Made by a program: the position numbers and the translations under genes. From Actinoplanes sp. NBRC 103695 (GTDB taxonomy: Bacteria; Actinomycetota; Actinomycetes; Mycobacteriales; Micromonosporaceae): a stretch of 64,000 nucleotides of DNA. Positions within the stretch are counted from its first letter, which is position 1, and each line of letters opens with the position of its first letter. The notes beneath the pieces are model-generated. The model had not been told where the DNA came from. It did not search any database and saw only the letters and a list, made by a program, of their open reading frames with translations. Location: contig NZ_BSTL01000010.1 of NCBI RefSeq assembly GCF_030269485.1, positions 271,442-335,441 on the forward strand. Direction: 5' to 3'. Shown piece by piece: positions 43,209 to 52,337 of this stretch.

Positions 43209-44105
43209 TCAGATGGGACGCCGAGCGGAGGGCACCACGGCGTCCGAAGAACCGCCGGCAGCGGAAGGATCGGCGGCGGGAGAAGAGCCGGCAGCAGAAG
43301 GATCAGCGGCGGGGCCAGGGGCGGCTCGGTCGGCGTCGGCGACCCGGTCGCGGCGGGGGCGCGGGCCGTCACCGTGCGCCTCCTTGCGGGCCTGCCACCC
43401 GAAGGCGACCAGCGCCATCACGGCGAAGAGCCACCACTGGACGGTGTAGCCGCCGTTCTGCCAGGCGTCCTCATGGTCGATCGGGATGCGCAGATAGCCA
43501 GGTTCGGGCTCCGACGCCAGGAGATATGCCCCGTAGAGGGGGTAGGGCATCTCGGCGGCCAGGCGGGGCAGGGACACGCGCCGGGTGTCGAGGCGGCCGT
43601 CGCGGCGGTTGATGGGGGCCGGCTTGCTCTCCGAGCGGTGCACCTGGCCGACCACGGTGACCGTGCCGGTGGGTGCGGCGGGCGCAACGGGGGCGGCGAC
43701 CGCTCCACCCTCGGCCGGCGGAACCCAGCCCCGGTCGATGAGCACGGCGGTGCCGTCCGCGAGGACGAGCGGGGTCAGGATCTCGAAGCCGACCTGGCCG
43801 TCCACGGTGCGGCCACGGGCCTGGATCTCGTGCGACGGGTCGTAACGCCCGGTGACCGTGACCTTGGTCCAGGCGAGGTTCTCGCCGGGGGACGGACCGG
43901 CTTTTCCGGCGCCACCCGGTCGGGTGAGCACCGACTCGAGGGGCGTGGGCGTGCCGGCCTCGGCCGCGTCGATGCGGGCGTTGATCGCGCTCCGCTCCTG
44001 GTACCGGTGGAGCTGCCAATTGCCGAGGAACACCATGACCACGGATGAGGTCACGGTGAGCGCCGCGGCGGCCAGCCAGCGCGGCGTCAGCAGGAACCGG
44101 TACAC
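43209..44105 (-). CDS. SURF1 family cytochrome oxidase assembly protein
   Basis: 298 residues. Two transmembrane helices flank an extracytoplasmic domain: the first carries the SURF1 signature F-L-G-N-W-Q-L-H-R-Y-Q-E-R, the second lies at V-Q-W-W-L-F-A-V-M-A-L-V-A-F. Between them are L-A-W-T-K-V-T-V-T-G-R-Y-D and V-L-I-D-R-G-W-V-P. SURF1 helps insert haem a into cytochrome c oxidase. The tail is a Pro/Ser/Ala repeat (A-A-D-P-S-A-A-G). GTG 44105 (Y-R-F-L-L-T-P-R-W) chosen as the family start. Confidence 0.93.
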   Translation of the reverse strand: MYRFLLTPRWLAAAALTVTSSVVMVFLGNWQLHRYQERSAINARIDAAEAGTPTPLESVLTRPGGAGKAGPSPGENLAWTKVTVTGRYDPSHEIQARGRTVDGQVGFEILTPLVLADGTAVLIDRGWVPPAEGGAVAAPVAPAAPTGTVTVVGQVHRSESKPAPINRRDGRLDTRRVSLPRLAAEMPYPLYGAYLLASEPEPGYLRIPIDHEDAWQNGGYTVQWWLFAVMALVAFGWQARKEAHGDGPRPRRDRVADADRAAPGPAADPSAAGSSPAADPSAAGGSSDAVVPSARRPI

Positions 44106-44166
44106 CCTTGCGAGGCTACCGGGCACCCCGAGATCGCAGCGCGCGGGAGCTGTCCGGGTAGGGTGC

Positions 44167-44210
44167 GAGATCCGCACGGATGGCGGAAGAGATCCGCACG
44201 GATGCCGGAA
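44167..44210. repeat. 22-bp direct repeat before cobB
   Basis: GAGATCCGCACGGATG plus six more bases occurs twice in tandem (44167 and 44189) with one difference, between the SURF1 and cobB starts. It could be a regulator-binding repeat or slippage product. Confidence 0.75.
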
Positions 44211-44223
44211 GGGGGAACTGGCA

Positions 44224-45759
44224 GTGACCGCTCAACCGCGACTCGTCGTGAGCGCGCCCGCCTCGGGGCACGGCAAGACCGCGATCGCCGTCGGTCTCCT
44301 CGCCGCGTACACGGCCCGGGGTGTGCCCGCCGCCGGTTTCAAGGTCGGGCCGGATCACACCGACGCCGCGTACCTGGGCATGGCCGCCGGACGCCCGGGG
44401 CGCAACCTGGACACCCGCCTGGTCGGCGCCGCTCGGATCGCGCCGCTGTTCGCGCACGGCGCGGCCGGCTCGCGGATCGCGGTGATCGAGGGCGCGATGG
44501 GCCTGTTCGACAGCCTGACCGGTCAGCCGGAGATCGACGGCACCGCCTCGGTCGCCGCGGCCCTGCACGCGCCGGTCGTGCTGGTGATCGACGTGGCGTC
44601 GATGGGTCATTCGGTGGCCGCGCTGGTGCACGGGTTCCGGATGTTCGACGAGATGGTCCGCCTGGGTGGCGTGATCCTCAACCGGGTCGCGTCGTCGCGG
44701 CACGAGCAGCTGCTGGGCAGCGCCCTCGACGACATCGGCATGCCGGTGCTGGGCGCGTTGCGTCGCGGCGATCTCCCCAACGTTCTGCCTGGCCGGGCCC
44801 AGGGTGCGATGCCGGTGGCGCAGCGCAGCGCGGATGCCGCGCGTGCTGTGCAGCGGCTCGGCGAGGCGGTCGGCCAGGGCATCGACCTGGATCAGATGCT
44901 CGCGCTGGCGTCGTCGGCGCCCACCCTGCCGGGCCCGGCGTGGTCGCCGGCCGAGGCGGTCGCGGGGTCGCCGCCGGCCGGTCCGCGACCGGTGATCGCG
45001 GTGGCCGGTGGTCCGGGCGGGACCTTCTCCTACGCCGAGACCGCGGAGCTGCTGACCGCGGCGGGTGCGGAGGTCGCGGTGGTCGATCCGTTGCGCGACG
45101 AGCAACTTCCCCCTGGTGTACGCGGACTCGTCGTCGGCGCCGGCCTGCCCGAGTCGTACGCGGGTGAGCTGTCCGCCAACCGCCGCCTGGCCGCCGAGGT
45201 GGCGCGTCTCGCCGCGGACGGCATGCCCGTGGTGGCCGAGGGCGCCGGTCTGACCTGGCTGGTCCGCGACCTGGACGGCCTGCCGATGTGCGGGGTGCTG
45301 GACGCGGGCGCCCGCACCGGCGAGCAGATCGTGGCCGGTTACCGCGAGGCCACCGCGCCGGCCGCCTCGCTGCTGGCTCCGGCCGGCGCGCGGATCACCG
45401 GCTACAAGCAGGTCCGCGCGGTCGTCACGCCGCGCGCCGGCGAGCGTCCGGCGTGGTCCTGGTCGGGCACGACGGAGGGTTTCGTCTGGCGCCAGGTGCA
45501 CGCGTCCCAGCTGGGCATCCACTGGGCCGGTGCGCCGGAGATCGCCCGCCGGCTGGTGAACGCGGCCGGGCCGCAGCAGCTCCCGGCGCCGCAGCTCCAG
45601 CCCGCGCCGCACCTGCTCCAGACGGCCGCGCCGCAGCAGCTCGCGGCGCCTGTGCTGGAGGAGATTCCGGAGCTCCGGGACGAGAGGACGGCCGAGTTGA
45701 CAGTCCCGCGGATCATCGACGTCGATGCCGACACAGCGGATGTCGTGACACGTCCGTAA
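44224..45759 (+). CDS. cobB: Cobyrinate a,c-diamide synthase CobB/CbiA, glutaminase Cys replaced by Gly
   Basis: 511 residues. The ATP-grasping N-terminal domain is intact (S-A-P-A-S-G-H-G-K-T and K-V-G-P-D-H-T-D-A-A-Y). The C-terminal class I amidotransferase domain reads V-V-A-E-G-A-G-L-T-W-L where the family has A-E-C-(A/G)-G-L, so the nucleophilic Cys is Gly (GGC at 45241-45243, one base from TGC). The distal H-A-S-Q-L-G-I-H is kept. The enzyme may use free ammonia, or be inactive. A 55-residue Gln/Pro/Ala-rich tail is extra to the family. GTG 44224 has GGGGGAA upstream. Confidence 0.92.
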   Translation: MTAQPRLVVSAPASGHGKTAIAVGLLAAYTARGVPAAGFKVGPDHTDAAYLGMAAGRPGRNLDTRLVGAARIAPLFAHGAAGSRIAVIEGAMGLFDSLTGQPEIDGTASVAAALHAPVVLVIDVASMGHSVAALVHGFRMFDEMVRLGGVILNRVASSRHEQLLGSALDDIGMPVLGALRRGDLPNVLPGRAQGAMPVAQRSADAARAVQRLGEAVGQGIDLDQMLALASSAPTLPGPAWSPAEAVAGSPPAGPRPVIAVAGGPGGTFSYAETAELLTAAGAEVAVVDPLRDEQLPPGVRGLVVGAGLPESYAGELSANRRLAAEVARLAADGMPVVAEGAGLTWLVRDLDGLPMCGVLDAGARTGEQIVAGYREATAPAASLLAPAGARITGYKQVRAVVTPRAGERPAWSWSGTTEGFVWRQVHASQLGIHWAGAPEIARRLVNAAGPQQLPAPQLQPAPHLLQTAAPQQLAAPVLEEIPELRDERTAELTVPRIIDVDADTADVVTRP

Positions 45760-45815
45760 CCTGTGGGCAAGACCTCCGTCGTGAGAAGTCGAGCGAAAGA
45801 CGAGGAGGCGGACGC

Positions 45816-46460
45816 ATGGCCGACCAAGTTCCCCTGGATTTCGACCCTCCGGTGCGTCGGCTCCGGGCCCTGCTGCTCGGGGTCGCCGATGAGGACCTGA
45901 CCGCACCGACCCCCTGCCCCGACTGGACGGTCGGCGACCTGCTGCACCACATCCAGGGCCTGTCCTACGCGTTCGCCGCGGCGGCGCGGAAGGCCGCGGA
46001 CGGTCCGGGCACGGACGGCCCGCCCCCGCAGCCGTCCGCCGCCGAGTTGCCGCCGCACTGGCGCAGCCGGATGCCGGTCCTGCTGGAGGAGCTGGCGACG
46101 GCCTGGAAGGACCCGGTCGCCTGGACCGGCACCGCGACCGCCGGTGGCGTGACTCTGCCGGCCGCCGAGATGGGCCTGGTCGCGATGGACGAGGTCGTCC
46201 TGCACAGCTGGGACCTGGCCCAGGCCACCGGTCAGGAGATGGCCGCCGACCCGCGGATCCTCGAGTCGCTGCTGGAGTTCATCTCGCGGGGCCCGGAGCG
46301 GGGTGTGCCGGGGTTGTTCGGGCCGGCCGTCGAGGCGGACGACGAGGCCACGCTGCTCGATCTGGTGGTGGCGCGGGCCGGTCGTGACCCGCGCTGGCAC
46401 GAGACGGGGCGCCGCCGGCGGCCCGGGTTCACCGCACCATCGACGACGGTGGCTCCTTGA
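45816..46460 (+). CDS. TIGR03086-type mycothiol-dependent DinB-like protein
   Basis: 214 residues of the maleylpyruvate isomerase/DinB superfamily found in mycothiol-making actinobacteria. It has the L-T-A-P-T-P-C-P-D-W-T-V-G-D-L-L-H-H-I motif with the first metal His residues and the second region V-V-L-H-S-W-D-L-A-Q-A-T-G. Probable thiol- or metal-dependent transferase of unknown substrate. ATG 45816 has GAGGAGG 7 nt upstream. Its end overlaps the convergent PBP gene by 32 nt. Confidence 0.88.
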   Translation: MADQVPLDFDPPVRRLRALLLGVADEDLTAPTPCPDWTVGDLLHHIQGLSYAFAAAARKAADGPGTDGPPPQPSAAELPPHWRSRMPVLLEELATAWKDPVAWTGTATAGGVTLPAAEMGLVAMDEVVLHSWDLAQATGQEMAADPRILESLLEFISRGPERGVPGLFGPAVEADDEATLLDLVVARAGRDPRWHETGRRRRPGFTAPSTTVAP

Positions 46461-48573
46461 ACTTCAGCTTCGGCTGACCCTTGAGGGCGTCCTTCAGGGT
46501 CTCGGCGACGGTGAACTTGGAGATCGTGCCGCGGCCGGACCCGACGACGTTGTCGGGGTTGTCCGGGTCGGCGACGAAGGCGGCCGCGGCGAGCTGAGGC
46601 GTGAATCCGCAGAACCACGCGGTCTTGTTGCCGTCGGTGGTGCCGCTCTTGCCGGCGACCGGCCGGTTGAGGACGGCGTGCACCATCGGCGAGGTCTCCC
46701 AGCCGCCGCATTCGCCCTTGGCGGCGCCGTACCCGGTCACGCACCGGGCGGCGTCGGTCGCGGCGAGCGCCACGTCCTGCTTGACGGCCTGGTGGCAGCG
46801 CGGCCGGGCGACCTCGACGCCCTTGAACACCGCGGGCTTGCCGTCCGGCAGGGCGATCGACCGGACCGGCAGCGGCTCGCAGTACCTGCCCTTCGCGGCG
46901 AGGGTGGCGAAGACGTTGGCCATCTCGATCGGGGTGGCGTCGCTGACCCCGAGGGTGAAGGAGCCCCAGCCGTCGGCGCGGTCCGGCCCGGCCATCATCC
47001 GGTCGACGTCCGTACGCCATTTGAGCCCGAGCTTCTCCGCCATCCGCACCGCCTTCTCTGAGCCGATCTTCTGCTCGAGCCAGACGAAGTACGTGTTCAC
47101 CGACTTGCCGAACCCGCTCCACATGGTCTGCCGGCCGCTCATCGACTTGCTGGAGTTCTTCGGGCACCAGTGCGTGCCGCAGGCGGACGGGCCGGGCGAG
47201 GTGATGTATTTCGACCGGAACACCGGCGGCGCGTTGAACGACGTGGTCAGCGGCTTGCCGTCCTCGAGGGCGGCGAGCAGGGTGAAGATCTTGAAGGTCG
47301 ACCCGGCCTGGTATCCGGCCATGTCGCCGCCGCCGAGCAGCGGGTTGACCGTGTTCGGGTAGTTGCCCTTCAGCCCTTCCTTACGCTTGGCCCGGTCGGT
47401 GTGCTTGCCGTTGTCGCCCTGGTCCAGCGAGTACGTGCGGTTCACCGCCATCGCCTTGATCTGCCCGGTGCCGGGCTGGATCAGCACCTCGCCGTGCGCG
47501 TACTTGCTCTTGCGCTTCTCCTTGGCGAGCACGTGCTTCATCGCGTACTTCTGGATCTTCGGGTCCAGGCTGGTGACGACCCGGTACCCGCCCCGGCGCA
47601 GCGCCTCCTCCCGGTCGGCGGCGGTCCGGCCGAAGGCCGGCTGCTCCAGCCACCAGCTGCGCAGGAAGTCGCAGAAGAAGCCCCAGTCGTTGTGCGTCCG
47701 GGAGACCGAGACGCAGTCGTTGGGCGGCGAGCTCAGCCGCAGCTTGATCTTGGTCTTCTTGGCGGTGGTGGCCTGCTCGGCGGTGATCACGCCCATCTTG
47801 AGCATCTGGTCGATGACGTAGTTGCGCCGGTCGGTGGCCGCGCGCTGGTCGGTGACCGCCGGGTCGAACGCGGAAGGGGCTTTGACCAGCCCGGCGAGCA
47901 GGGCGGCCTCGGTGAGCGTGAGCTTGCGCGGCGACTTGGAGAAGAACACCTGGGACGCTGCGTAGATCCCGTAGGCGCGGTGCCCGAAATACGCCGAATT
48001 GAGGTAGCGCTCGAGGATCTCCTGCTTGCTGTGGCGCTTCTCCACCTCGATGGCCAGCCGCATCTCGCGCAGTTTGCGGGCGGTGGTCTGCTCGGTGGCC
48101 TCGATGGCCTGCTTGGGGCTCTTCGCGCCGTCGCGCAGGGCCATGCGCACGTACTGCATGGTCAGCGTGGACGCGCCCTGGGAGACGCCGCCGGCCTGCT
48201 GGTTGGCGATGAACGCGCGGGCCACGCCCTTGGGGTCGACGCCGTGGTGCTCGTAGAAGCGGGTGTCCTCGGACGCCACAATCGCCTGCGTCATGTACGG
48301 CGACATGTGGGCCAGCTTGGTCGGCTTGCGGTGCTCCTCGTAGAACGTGGTGAGCAGGGTCTTGCCGTCGTTGGCGTACACGTAGGTGGTCTGTGCGGAC
48401 GGGGCGACGGACAGCTCCTCGGGGAGGCTCTGCAGGGCGTCCGACCCGGCCTTGATCCCGTATCCGGCCATCGCGGTCAGCGGGTAGGCGAGCCCGGCGA
48501 TCACCACCCCGGCGATGAGTCCCGCCCGGATGAGGGGGGCGACGCGGCCGACTGCGGAGAGGGGTCGCTTCAT
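46429..48573 (-). CDS. Class A penicillin-binding protein (transglycosylase/transpeptidase)
   Basis: 714 residues. An N-terminal membrane anchor (I-R-A-G-L-I-A-G-V-V-I-A-G-L-A-Y-P) is followed by the GT51 domain with catalytic Glu in A-S-E-D-T-R-F-Y-E-H-H-G and Q-G-A-S-T-L-T-M-Q-Y-V. The transpeptidase has S-T-F-K (SxxK), S-V-N and K-S-G-T-T. It polymerises and cross-links peptidoglycan. ATG 48573 is preferred to the upstream 48594 start because the membrane topology starts there. No PASTA repeats. Confidence 0.93.
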   Translation of the reverse strand: MKRPLSAVGRVAPLIRAGLIAGVVIAGLAYPLTAMAGYGIKAGSDALQSLPEELSVAPSAQTTYVYANDGKTLLTTFYEEHRKPTKLAHMSPYMTQAIVASEDTRFYEHHGVDPKGVARAFIANQQAGGVSQGASTLTMQYVRMALRDGAKSPKQAIEATEQTTARKLREMRLAIEVEKRHSKQEILERYLNSAYFGHRAYGIYAASQVFFSKSPRKLTLTEAALLAGLVKAPSAFDPAVTDQRAATDRRNYVIDQMLKMGVITAEQATTAKKTKIKLRLSSPPNDCVSVSRTHNDWGFFCDFLRSWWLEQPAFGRTAADREEALRRGGYRVVTSLDPKIQKYAMKHVLAKEKRKSKYAHGEVLIQPGTGQIKAMAVNRTYSLDQGDNGKHTDRAKRKEGLKGNYPNTVNPLLGGGDMAGYQAGSTFKIFTLLAALEDGKPLTTSFNAPPVFRSKYITSPGPSACGTHWCPKNSSKSMSGRQTMWSGFGKSVNTYFVWLEQKIGSEKAVRMAEKLGLKWRTDVDRMMAGPDRADGWGSFTLGVSDATPIEMANVFATLAAKGRYCEPLPVRSIALPDGKPAVFKGVEVARPRCHQAVKQDVALAATDAARCVTGYGAAKGECGGWETSPMVHAVLNRPVAGKSGTTDGNKTAWFCGFTPQLAAAAFVADPDNPDNVVGSGRGTISKFTVAETLKDALKGQPKLKFKEPPSSMVR

Positions 48574-48641
48574 CACTCTTCGAAGGTAGGGCAATAAACC
48601 TCACATACGGATCAAACGGCTGAAGTGAGGGTGACATCGCG

Positions 48642-49700
48642 GTGGGTCATGCTGATCTCATGACGTACGACCTGGGGCACCACGGCGATGCCGAGGTCGG
48701 CGACGGCCTGATCGACCTGGCCGTCAATGTCCGCCGTGCGCCGATGCCACGGTGGCTGTCCGAGCCGATCGCGGCATCGTTGACCTCGCTCGCGGCGTAC
48801 CCGGAAGGGAGCGAAGCGACGAGGGCGGTCGCGGCCCGGCACCGCCGCGACCGCAGCGAGGTGCTGCTCACCGCGGGCGCGGCCCAGGCGTTCGTGATCA
48901 TCGCGCAGGCGTTGCGCGGGGTGCGGCGGCCGGTCGTGGTGCACCCGCAGTTCACCGAGCCGGAGGCGGCGCTGCTGGCCGCGGGCCACGAGGTCGAGCG
49001 GGTGCTGCTGAGTGAGGCGGACGGCTTCCGGCTGGACGCGCGGCTGGTGCCCGCCGACAGCGACCTGGTGATCGTGGGCAACCCGACAAACCCGACATCG
49101 GTGCTGCATCCGGCGGCGGAGATCGCGAAGCTGGCCCGGCCCGGCCGGGTGCTGGTGGTGGACGAGGCGTTCGCCGACACGACGTTCCGGCCGGGTGTCG
49201 CGGGCGAGCCGGAGTCGCTGGCCGAGCGCCGCGACCTGCCCGGGCTGCTGGTGCTGCGCAGCCTGACCAAGACCTGGGCGCTGGCCGGCCTGCGAATCGG
49301 CTACGCGCTCGCCCCGGCCGGGTTGATCGAGCGTCTCGGGACGCAGCTCCCGCTGTGGCCGGTGTCCACGCCCGCGCTGGCGGCCGCTACGGTCATCGCC
49401 GGTGACCACGCCGTCGCCACGGAGCGTGTCATCGCGGAGGAACTGGCTGCGGAGCGTGCGCACCTGGTGGCCGCGCTGCGGGATGTGCCGGGCATCACGA
49501 TCGCCGGCGAACCGGCCGCCGCCTTCGTCGCCGTTCGCCTGGCCGGCGCCGACAAGATCCGCCTTGAGCTGCGCCGACGCGGCTGGGCCGTCCGACGCGG
49601 CGACACCTTTCCCGGCCTGGGCCCCGACTGGCTCCGGATCGCCGTGCGCGACACTGCCACCACGGACGCGTTCGTAGAAACCCTGGAGGAGTTGCTGTGA
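48642..49700 (+). CDS. cobC: CobC-like PLP aminotransferase (cobalamin side chain branch)
   Basis: 352 residues of the HisC/CobD(Salmonella)-like fold type I. P-L-P lysine in L-R-S-L-T-K-T-W-A-L-A-G-L-R-I-G-Y, N-P-T-N-P-T-S-V before it, and V-V-D-E-A-F-A-D. In cobalamin clusters this family supplies (R)-1-amino-2-propanol phosphate from threonine phosphate; a general aminotransferase role is possible. Starts at GTG 48642 (ATG 48660 alternative) and is coupled to cobT by GTGA. Confidence 0.85.
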   Translation: MGHADLMTYDLGHHGDAEVGDGLIDLAVNVRRAPMPRWLSEPIAASLTSLAAYPEGSEATRAVAARHRRDRSEVLLTAGAAQAFVIIAQALRGVRRPVVVHPQFTEPEAALLAAGHEVERVLLSEADGFRLDARLVPADSDLVIVGNPTNPTSVLHPAAEIAKLARPGRVLVVDEAFADTTFRPGVAGEPESLAERRDLPGLLVLRSLTKTWALAGLRIGYALAPAGLIERLGTQLPLWPVSTPALAAATVIAGDHAVATERVIAEELAAERAHLVAALRDVPGITIAGEPAAAFVAVRLAGADKIRLELRRRGWAVRRGDTFPGLGPDWLRIAVRDTATTDAFVETLEELL

Positions 49701-50749
49701 GCCTGGAGACCACCGTCGCCGCGATCCGTCCGGCGGACGAGGCGGCCATGGCCGCGGCCCGGGAGCGGCAGGCCCGGCTGACCAAGCCGGCCGGGTCGCT
49801 GGGCGCGCTGGAGGAGCTTTCGGTACGCCTGTCCGGCCTGGCCGGACGCTGCCCGCCGCCGCTGCCCGAGCCCGCCACCGTGGCGGTCTTCGCCGGTGAC
49901 CACGGGGTGCACGCCCGCAACGTCTCGCCCTGGCCGCAGGAGGTCACCGCGCAGATGGTGGCCAACTTCGTGGCCGGTGGCGCGGTGGTCAACGCGTTCG
50001 CCCGGCAGAACGGCGCGGAAGTGCTGGTCGTCGACGTGGGCGTGGCGATCCAGCTGCACGGCGGCCGCAACCTGCTGGACGCGAACATCCGCCGCGGCAC
50101 CCGGGACATGACCGCCGAGCCCGCGATGACCGCCGCCGAGACCCGGCAGGCCGTCGAGACCGGCATCTCGGTGGCCCACGCGCTCGCCGACGGGGGTGCC
50201 CGCTGCCTGCTCACCGGCGACATGGGCATCGGCAACACCACCCCGGCCGCGGCCCTGATCGCCGCGTTCACCGGCCGTCCGGCCGACGAGGTGACCGGTC
50301 GCGGCACCGGCATCGACGACGAGACGTACGCCCGGAAGGTCTCGGTCATCGCCGACGCCCTCGTCCGGCACCACCCCGACCCGGCCGACCCGCTCGGCGT
50401 GCTGGCCGCGGTCGGCGGCCTGGAGCACGCCGCGCTCGCCGGTTTCCTGCTGGGCGCCGCCGAGCGCCGCATCCCGGTGATCATCGACGGCGTGATCGCG
50501 GCCTCGGCCGCCCTGGCCGCCGCCGCCCTCGCACCGGACGCCGTCGCCGCCATGGTCGCCGGGCACCTCTCGGCCGAGCCGGGCGCCGCCGTCGCGCTCG
50601 GCCACCTCGGCCTCACCCCGCTGCTCGACCTGGGCATGCGCCTCGGCGAGGGCACCGGCGCCCTGCTCGCGCTCCCGATCGTGGCCGCCGCCGTCCGCGT
50701 GCTGCACGACGTCGCCACCTTCGACTCGGCAGGTGTTTCCGAGAAATGA
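49697..50749 (+). CDS. cobT: Nicotinate-nucleotide:dimethylbenzimidazole phosphoribosyltransferase CobT
   Basis: 350 residues. It makes alpha-ribazole phosphate, the lower-ligand nucleotide of cobalamin. The L-T-K-P-A-G-S-L-G-A-L-E and F-A-G-D-H-G-V segments, T-G-D-M-G-I-G-N-T-T-P and the C-terminal catalytic Glu in L-G-E-G-T-G-A are all present. Overlaps cobC (GTGA) and cobA (ATGA), making a tight operon. Confidence 0.96.
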   Translation: MSLETTVAAIRPADEAAMAAARERQARLTKPAGSLGALEELSVRLSGLAGRCPPPLPEPATVAVFAGDHGVHARNVSPWPQEVTAQMVANFVAGGAVVNAFARQNGAEVLVVDVGVAIQLHGGRNLLDANIRRGTRDMTAEPAMTAAETRQAVETGISVAHALADGGARCLLTGDMGIGNTTPAAALIAAFTGRPADEVTGRGTGIDDETYARKVSVIADALVRHHPDPADPLGVLAAVGGLEHAALAGFLLGAAERRIPVIIDGVIAASAALAAAALAPDAVAAMVAGHLSAEPGAAVALGHLGLTPLLDLGMRLGEGTGALLALPIVAAAVRVLHDVATFDSAGVSEK

Positions 50750-51933
50750 ACCTCTATCCGATGGCTCTCCGGCTCGACGGCCGGCGCGTGCTGGTGGTCG
50801 GCGGCGGCGCGGTGGCCACCCGCAGGATGCCCGCGCTGCTCGCGGCCGGTGCGCGGGTCGAGGTCGTCTCGCCCGAGCTGACCCCGGCGCTGCGAGGGCT
50901 GGCCGACCAGGGCCGGCTGACGTGGAACGAACGTTCTTTCCACCCGGACGACGTGCGGGGCGCCTGGCTGGTGCAGGTGGCGGTCGACGATCCCGTCGCG
51001 GCGGCAGCGGTCAGTGCGGCCGCCGAGGAGCACCAGATCTTCTGCGTACGCGCGGACGACCGCGACGCGGCGACGGCCTGGACCCCGGCCGTCACCCGGC
51101 ACGGCGAGATCACCGTGGCGGTGACCGACAGCGGCGACAGGCGCCGCGCCATCGGCGTCCGTGACCTGGTGGCCGGCGCCCTGGAGTCGGCGACGGCGGC
51201 CGAGCCGATGCCTGCGGGCGTGGCGCTGGTCGGCTCCGGTCCGGGCGACCCCGAGCTGATCACCGTGCTGGGCCGGCGCCTGCTCGCCGCGGCCGACGTC
51301 GTGGTCGCCGACCGGCTGGTGCCCGGGTCGCTGCTGGGCGAGTTGCGGCCGGACGCCGAGTTCGTGGACGCCGCCAAGATCCCGTACGGGCCGTCGGCCG
51401 CGCAGGAGGAGATCAACCGGATCCTGGTCGACCGGGCCAAGGCCGGGAAGTTCGTGGTGCGGCTCAAGGGCGGTGACCCGTACGTCTTCGGGCGGGGCGG
51501 CGAGGAGGCGATCGCCTGCGCCGAGGCCGGTGTCCCGGTGCGGGTGGTGCCGGGCGTGACCAGCGCGATCGCGGCGCCCGCCCTGGCCGGCATCCCGGTC
51601 ACCCAGCGCGGGGTGGCACACGAGTTCACCGTGGTGTCCGGGCACGTGCCGCCGGACAGCCCGGCGTCGCTGGTGGACTGGGCGGCGCTGGCCCGGATGC
51701 GCGGGACGGTGGTCGTACTCATGGGATTGAAGAACTTGAAGTCGATCACCGAGGCGCTGATCAGGCACGGGCGGGACGACGCGACCCCGGCCGCCGTCGT
51801 CCAGGAGGGCTCGACGGACGCACAACGCAGCCTGCGCACCACCCTGGGCGCGATCGCGGCGGACGTCGTCGAGGCCGGCATCCGGCCGCCCGCGGTCGTC
51901 GTGATCGGAGAAGTCGCCGCAATCGTGGCGTGA
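50746..51933 (+). CDS. cobA: Uroporphyrinogen-III C-methyltransferase fused to precorrin-2 dehydrogenase domain
   Basis: 395 residues. The N-terminal Rossmann domain (V-L-V-V-G-G-G-A-V-A-T-R-R) is a sirohydrochlorin/precorrin-2 dehydrogenase-like module. The C-terminal 245 residues are the SAM-dependent methyltransferase (V-G-S-G-P-G-D-P-E-L-I-T, R-L-K-G-G-D-P-Y-V-F-G-R-G-G-E-E, V-V-P-G-V-T-S-A-I-A-A-P). This CysG-like fusion lacks a third, ferrochelatase-specific extension, and supplies precorrin-2 for cobalamin and sirohaem. Last gene of the cobC-cobT-cobA string. Confidence 0.95.
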   Translation: MNLYPMALRLDGRRVLVVGGGAVATRRMPALLAAGARVEVVSPELTPALRGLADQGRLTWNERSFHPDDVRGAWLVQVAVDDPVAAAAVSAAAEEHQIFCVRADDRDAATAWTPAVTRHGEITVAVTDSGDRRRAIGVRDLVAGALESATAAEPMPAGVALVGSGPGDPELITVLGRRLLAAADVVVADRLVPGSLLGELRPDAEFVDAAKIPYGPSAAQEEINRILVDRAKAGKFVVRLKGGDPYVFGRGGEEAIACAEAGVPVRVVPGVTSAIAAPALAGIPVTQRGVAHEFTVVSGHVPPDSPASLVDWAALARMRGTVVVLMGLKNLKSITEALIRHGRDDATPAAVVQEGSTDAQRSLRTTLGAIAADVVEAGIRPPAVVVIGEVAAIVA

Positions 51934-51962
51934 ATCTTGTGACTGAGGGGTAACTCACCGAA

Positions 51963-52337
51963 ATGGAGCCCAGACCACAGATGATGGTTACCGGGGTTGT
52001 CCTCGATGCCCCGGACGCGAACGATTTAGCCGCCTTCTACCAGCGCCTGCTGGGCTGGTCGGTGATCTCGGAGGATCCGGGATGGGTCCGGCTGGCGGCA
52101 CCCGCCGGTGGCGCCGGCCTGTCCTTCCAGACCGAGAGCGATTACCGGCGCCCGGTCTGGCCCGCGAAGCCCGGCGACCCCCAGATGAGCGTGCACCTGG
52201 ACATCCAGGTGGCTGATCTGGAGGAGGCCGGGAGGCACGCCGAGAAGGCGGGCGCGACGCTGGCGGACTTCCAGCCGCAGGACGACGTCCGGGTCTACAT
52301 CGACCCGGACGGCCACCCCTTCTGCCTTTACCTCTAG
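51963..52337 (+). CDS. VOC (glyoxalase/bleomycin resistance) family protein
   Basis: 124 residues with two beta-alpha-beta-beta-beta motifs: L-A-A-F-Y-Q-R-L-L-G-W and a C-terminal Y-I-D-P-D-G-H-P-F-C-L-Y. Metal ligands of the superfamily (His and Glu) are partly present. Ends in a 4-nt overlap with the convergent otsA stop. Substrate unknown. Confidence 0.88.
   Translation: MEPRPQMMVTGVVLDAPDANDLAAFYQRLLGWSVISEDPGWVRLAAPAGGAGLSFQTESDYRRPVWPAKPGDPQMSVHLDIQVADLEEAGRHAEKAGATLADFQPQDDVRVYIDPDGHPFCLYL

Noticed and set aside
43852..44223. Upstream extension of cobB
   Set aside because: The open frame continues through the SURF1 region in antisense; GTG 44224 with GGGGGAA upstream begins the family sequence.
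50926..50937. GAAC-GAAC-GTTC, resembling a LexA box, inside cobA
   Set aside because: It lies within coding sequence far from any start and lacks the full TCGAAC/GTTCGA flanks; probably chance.
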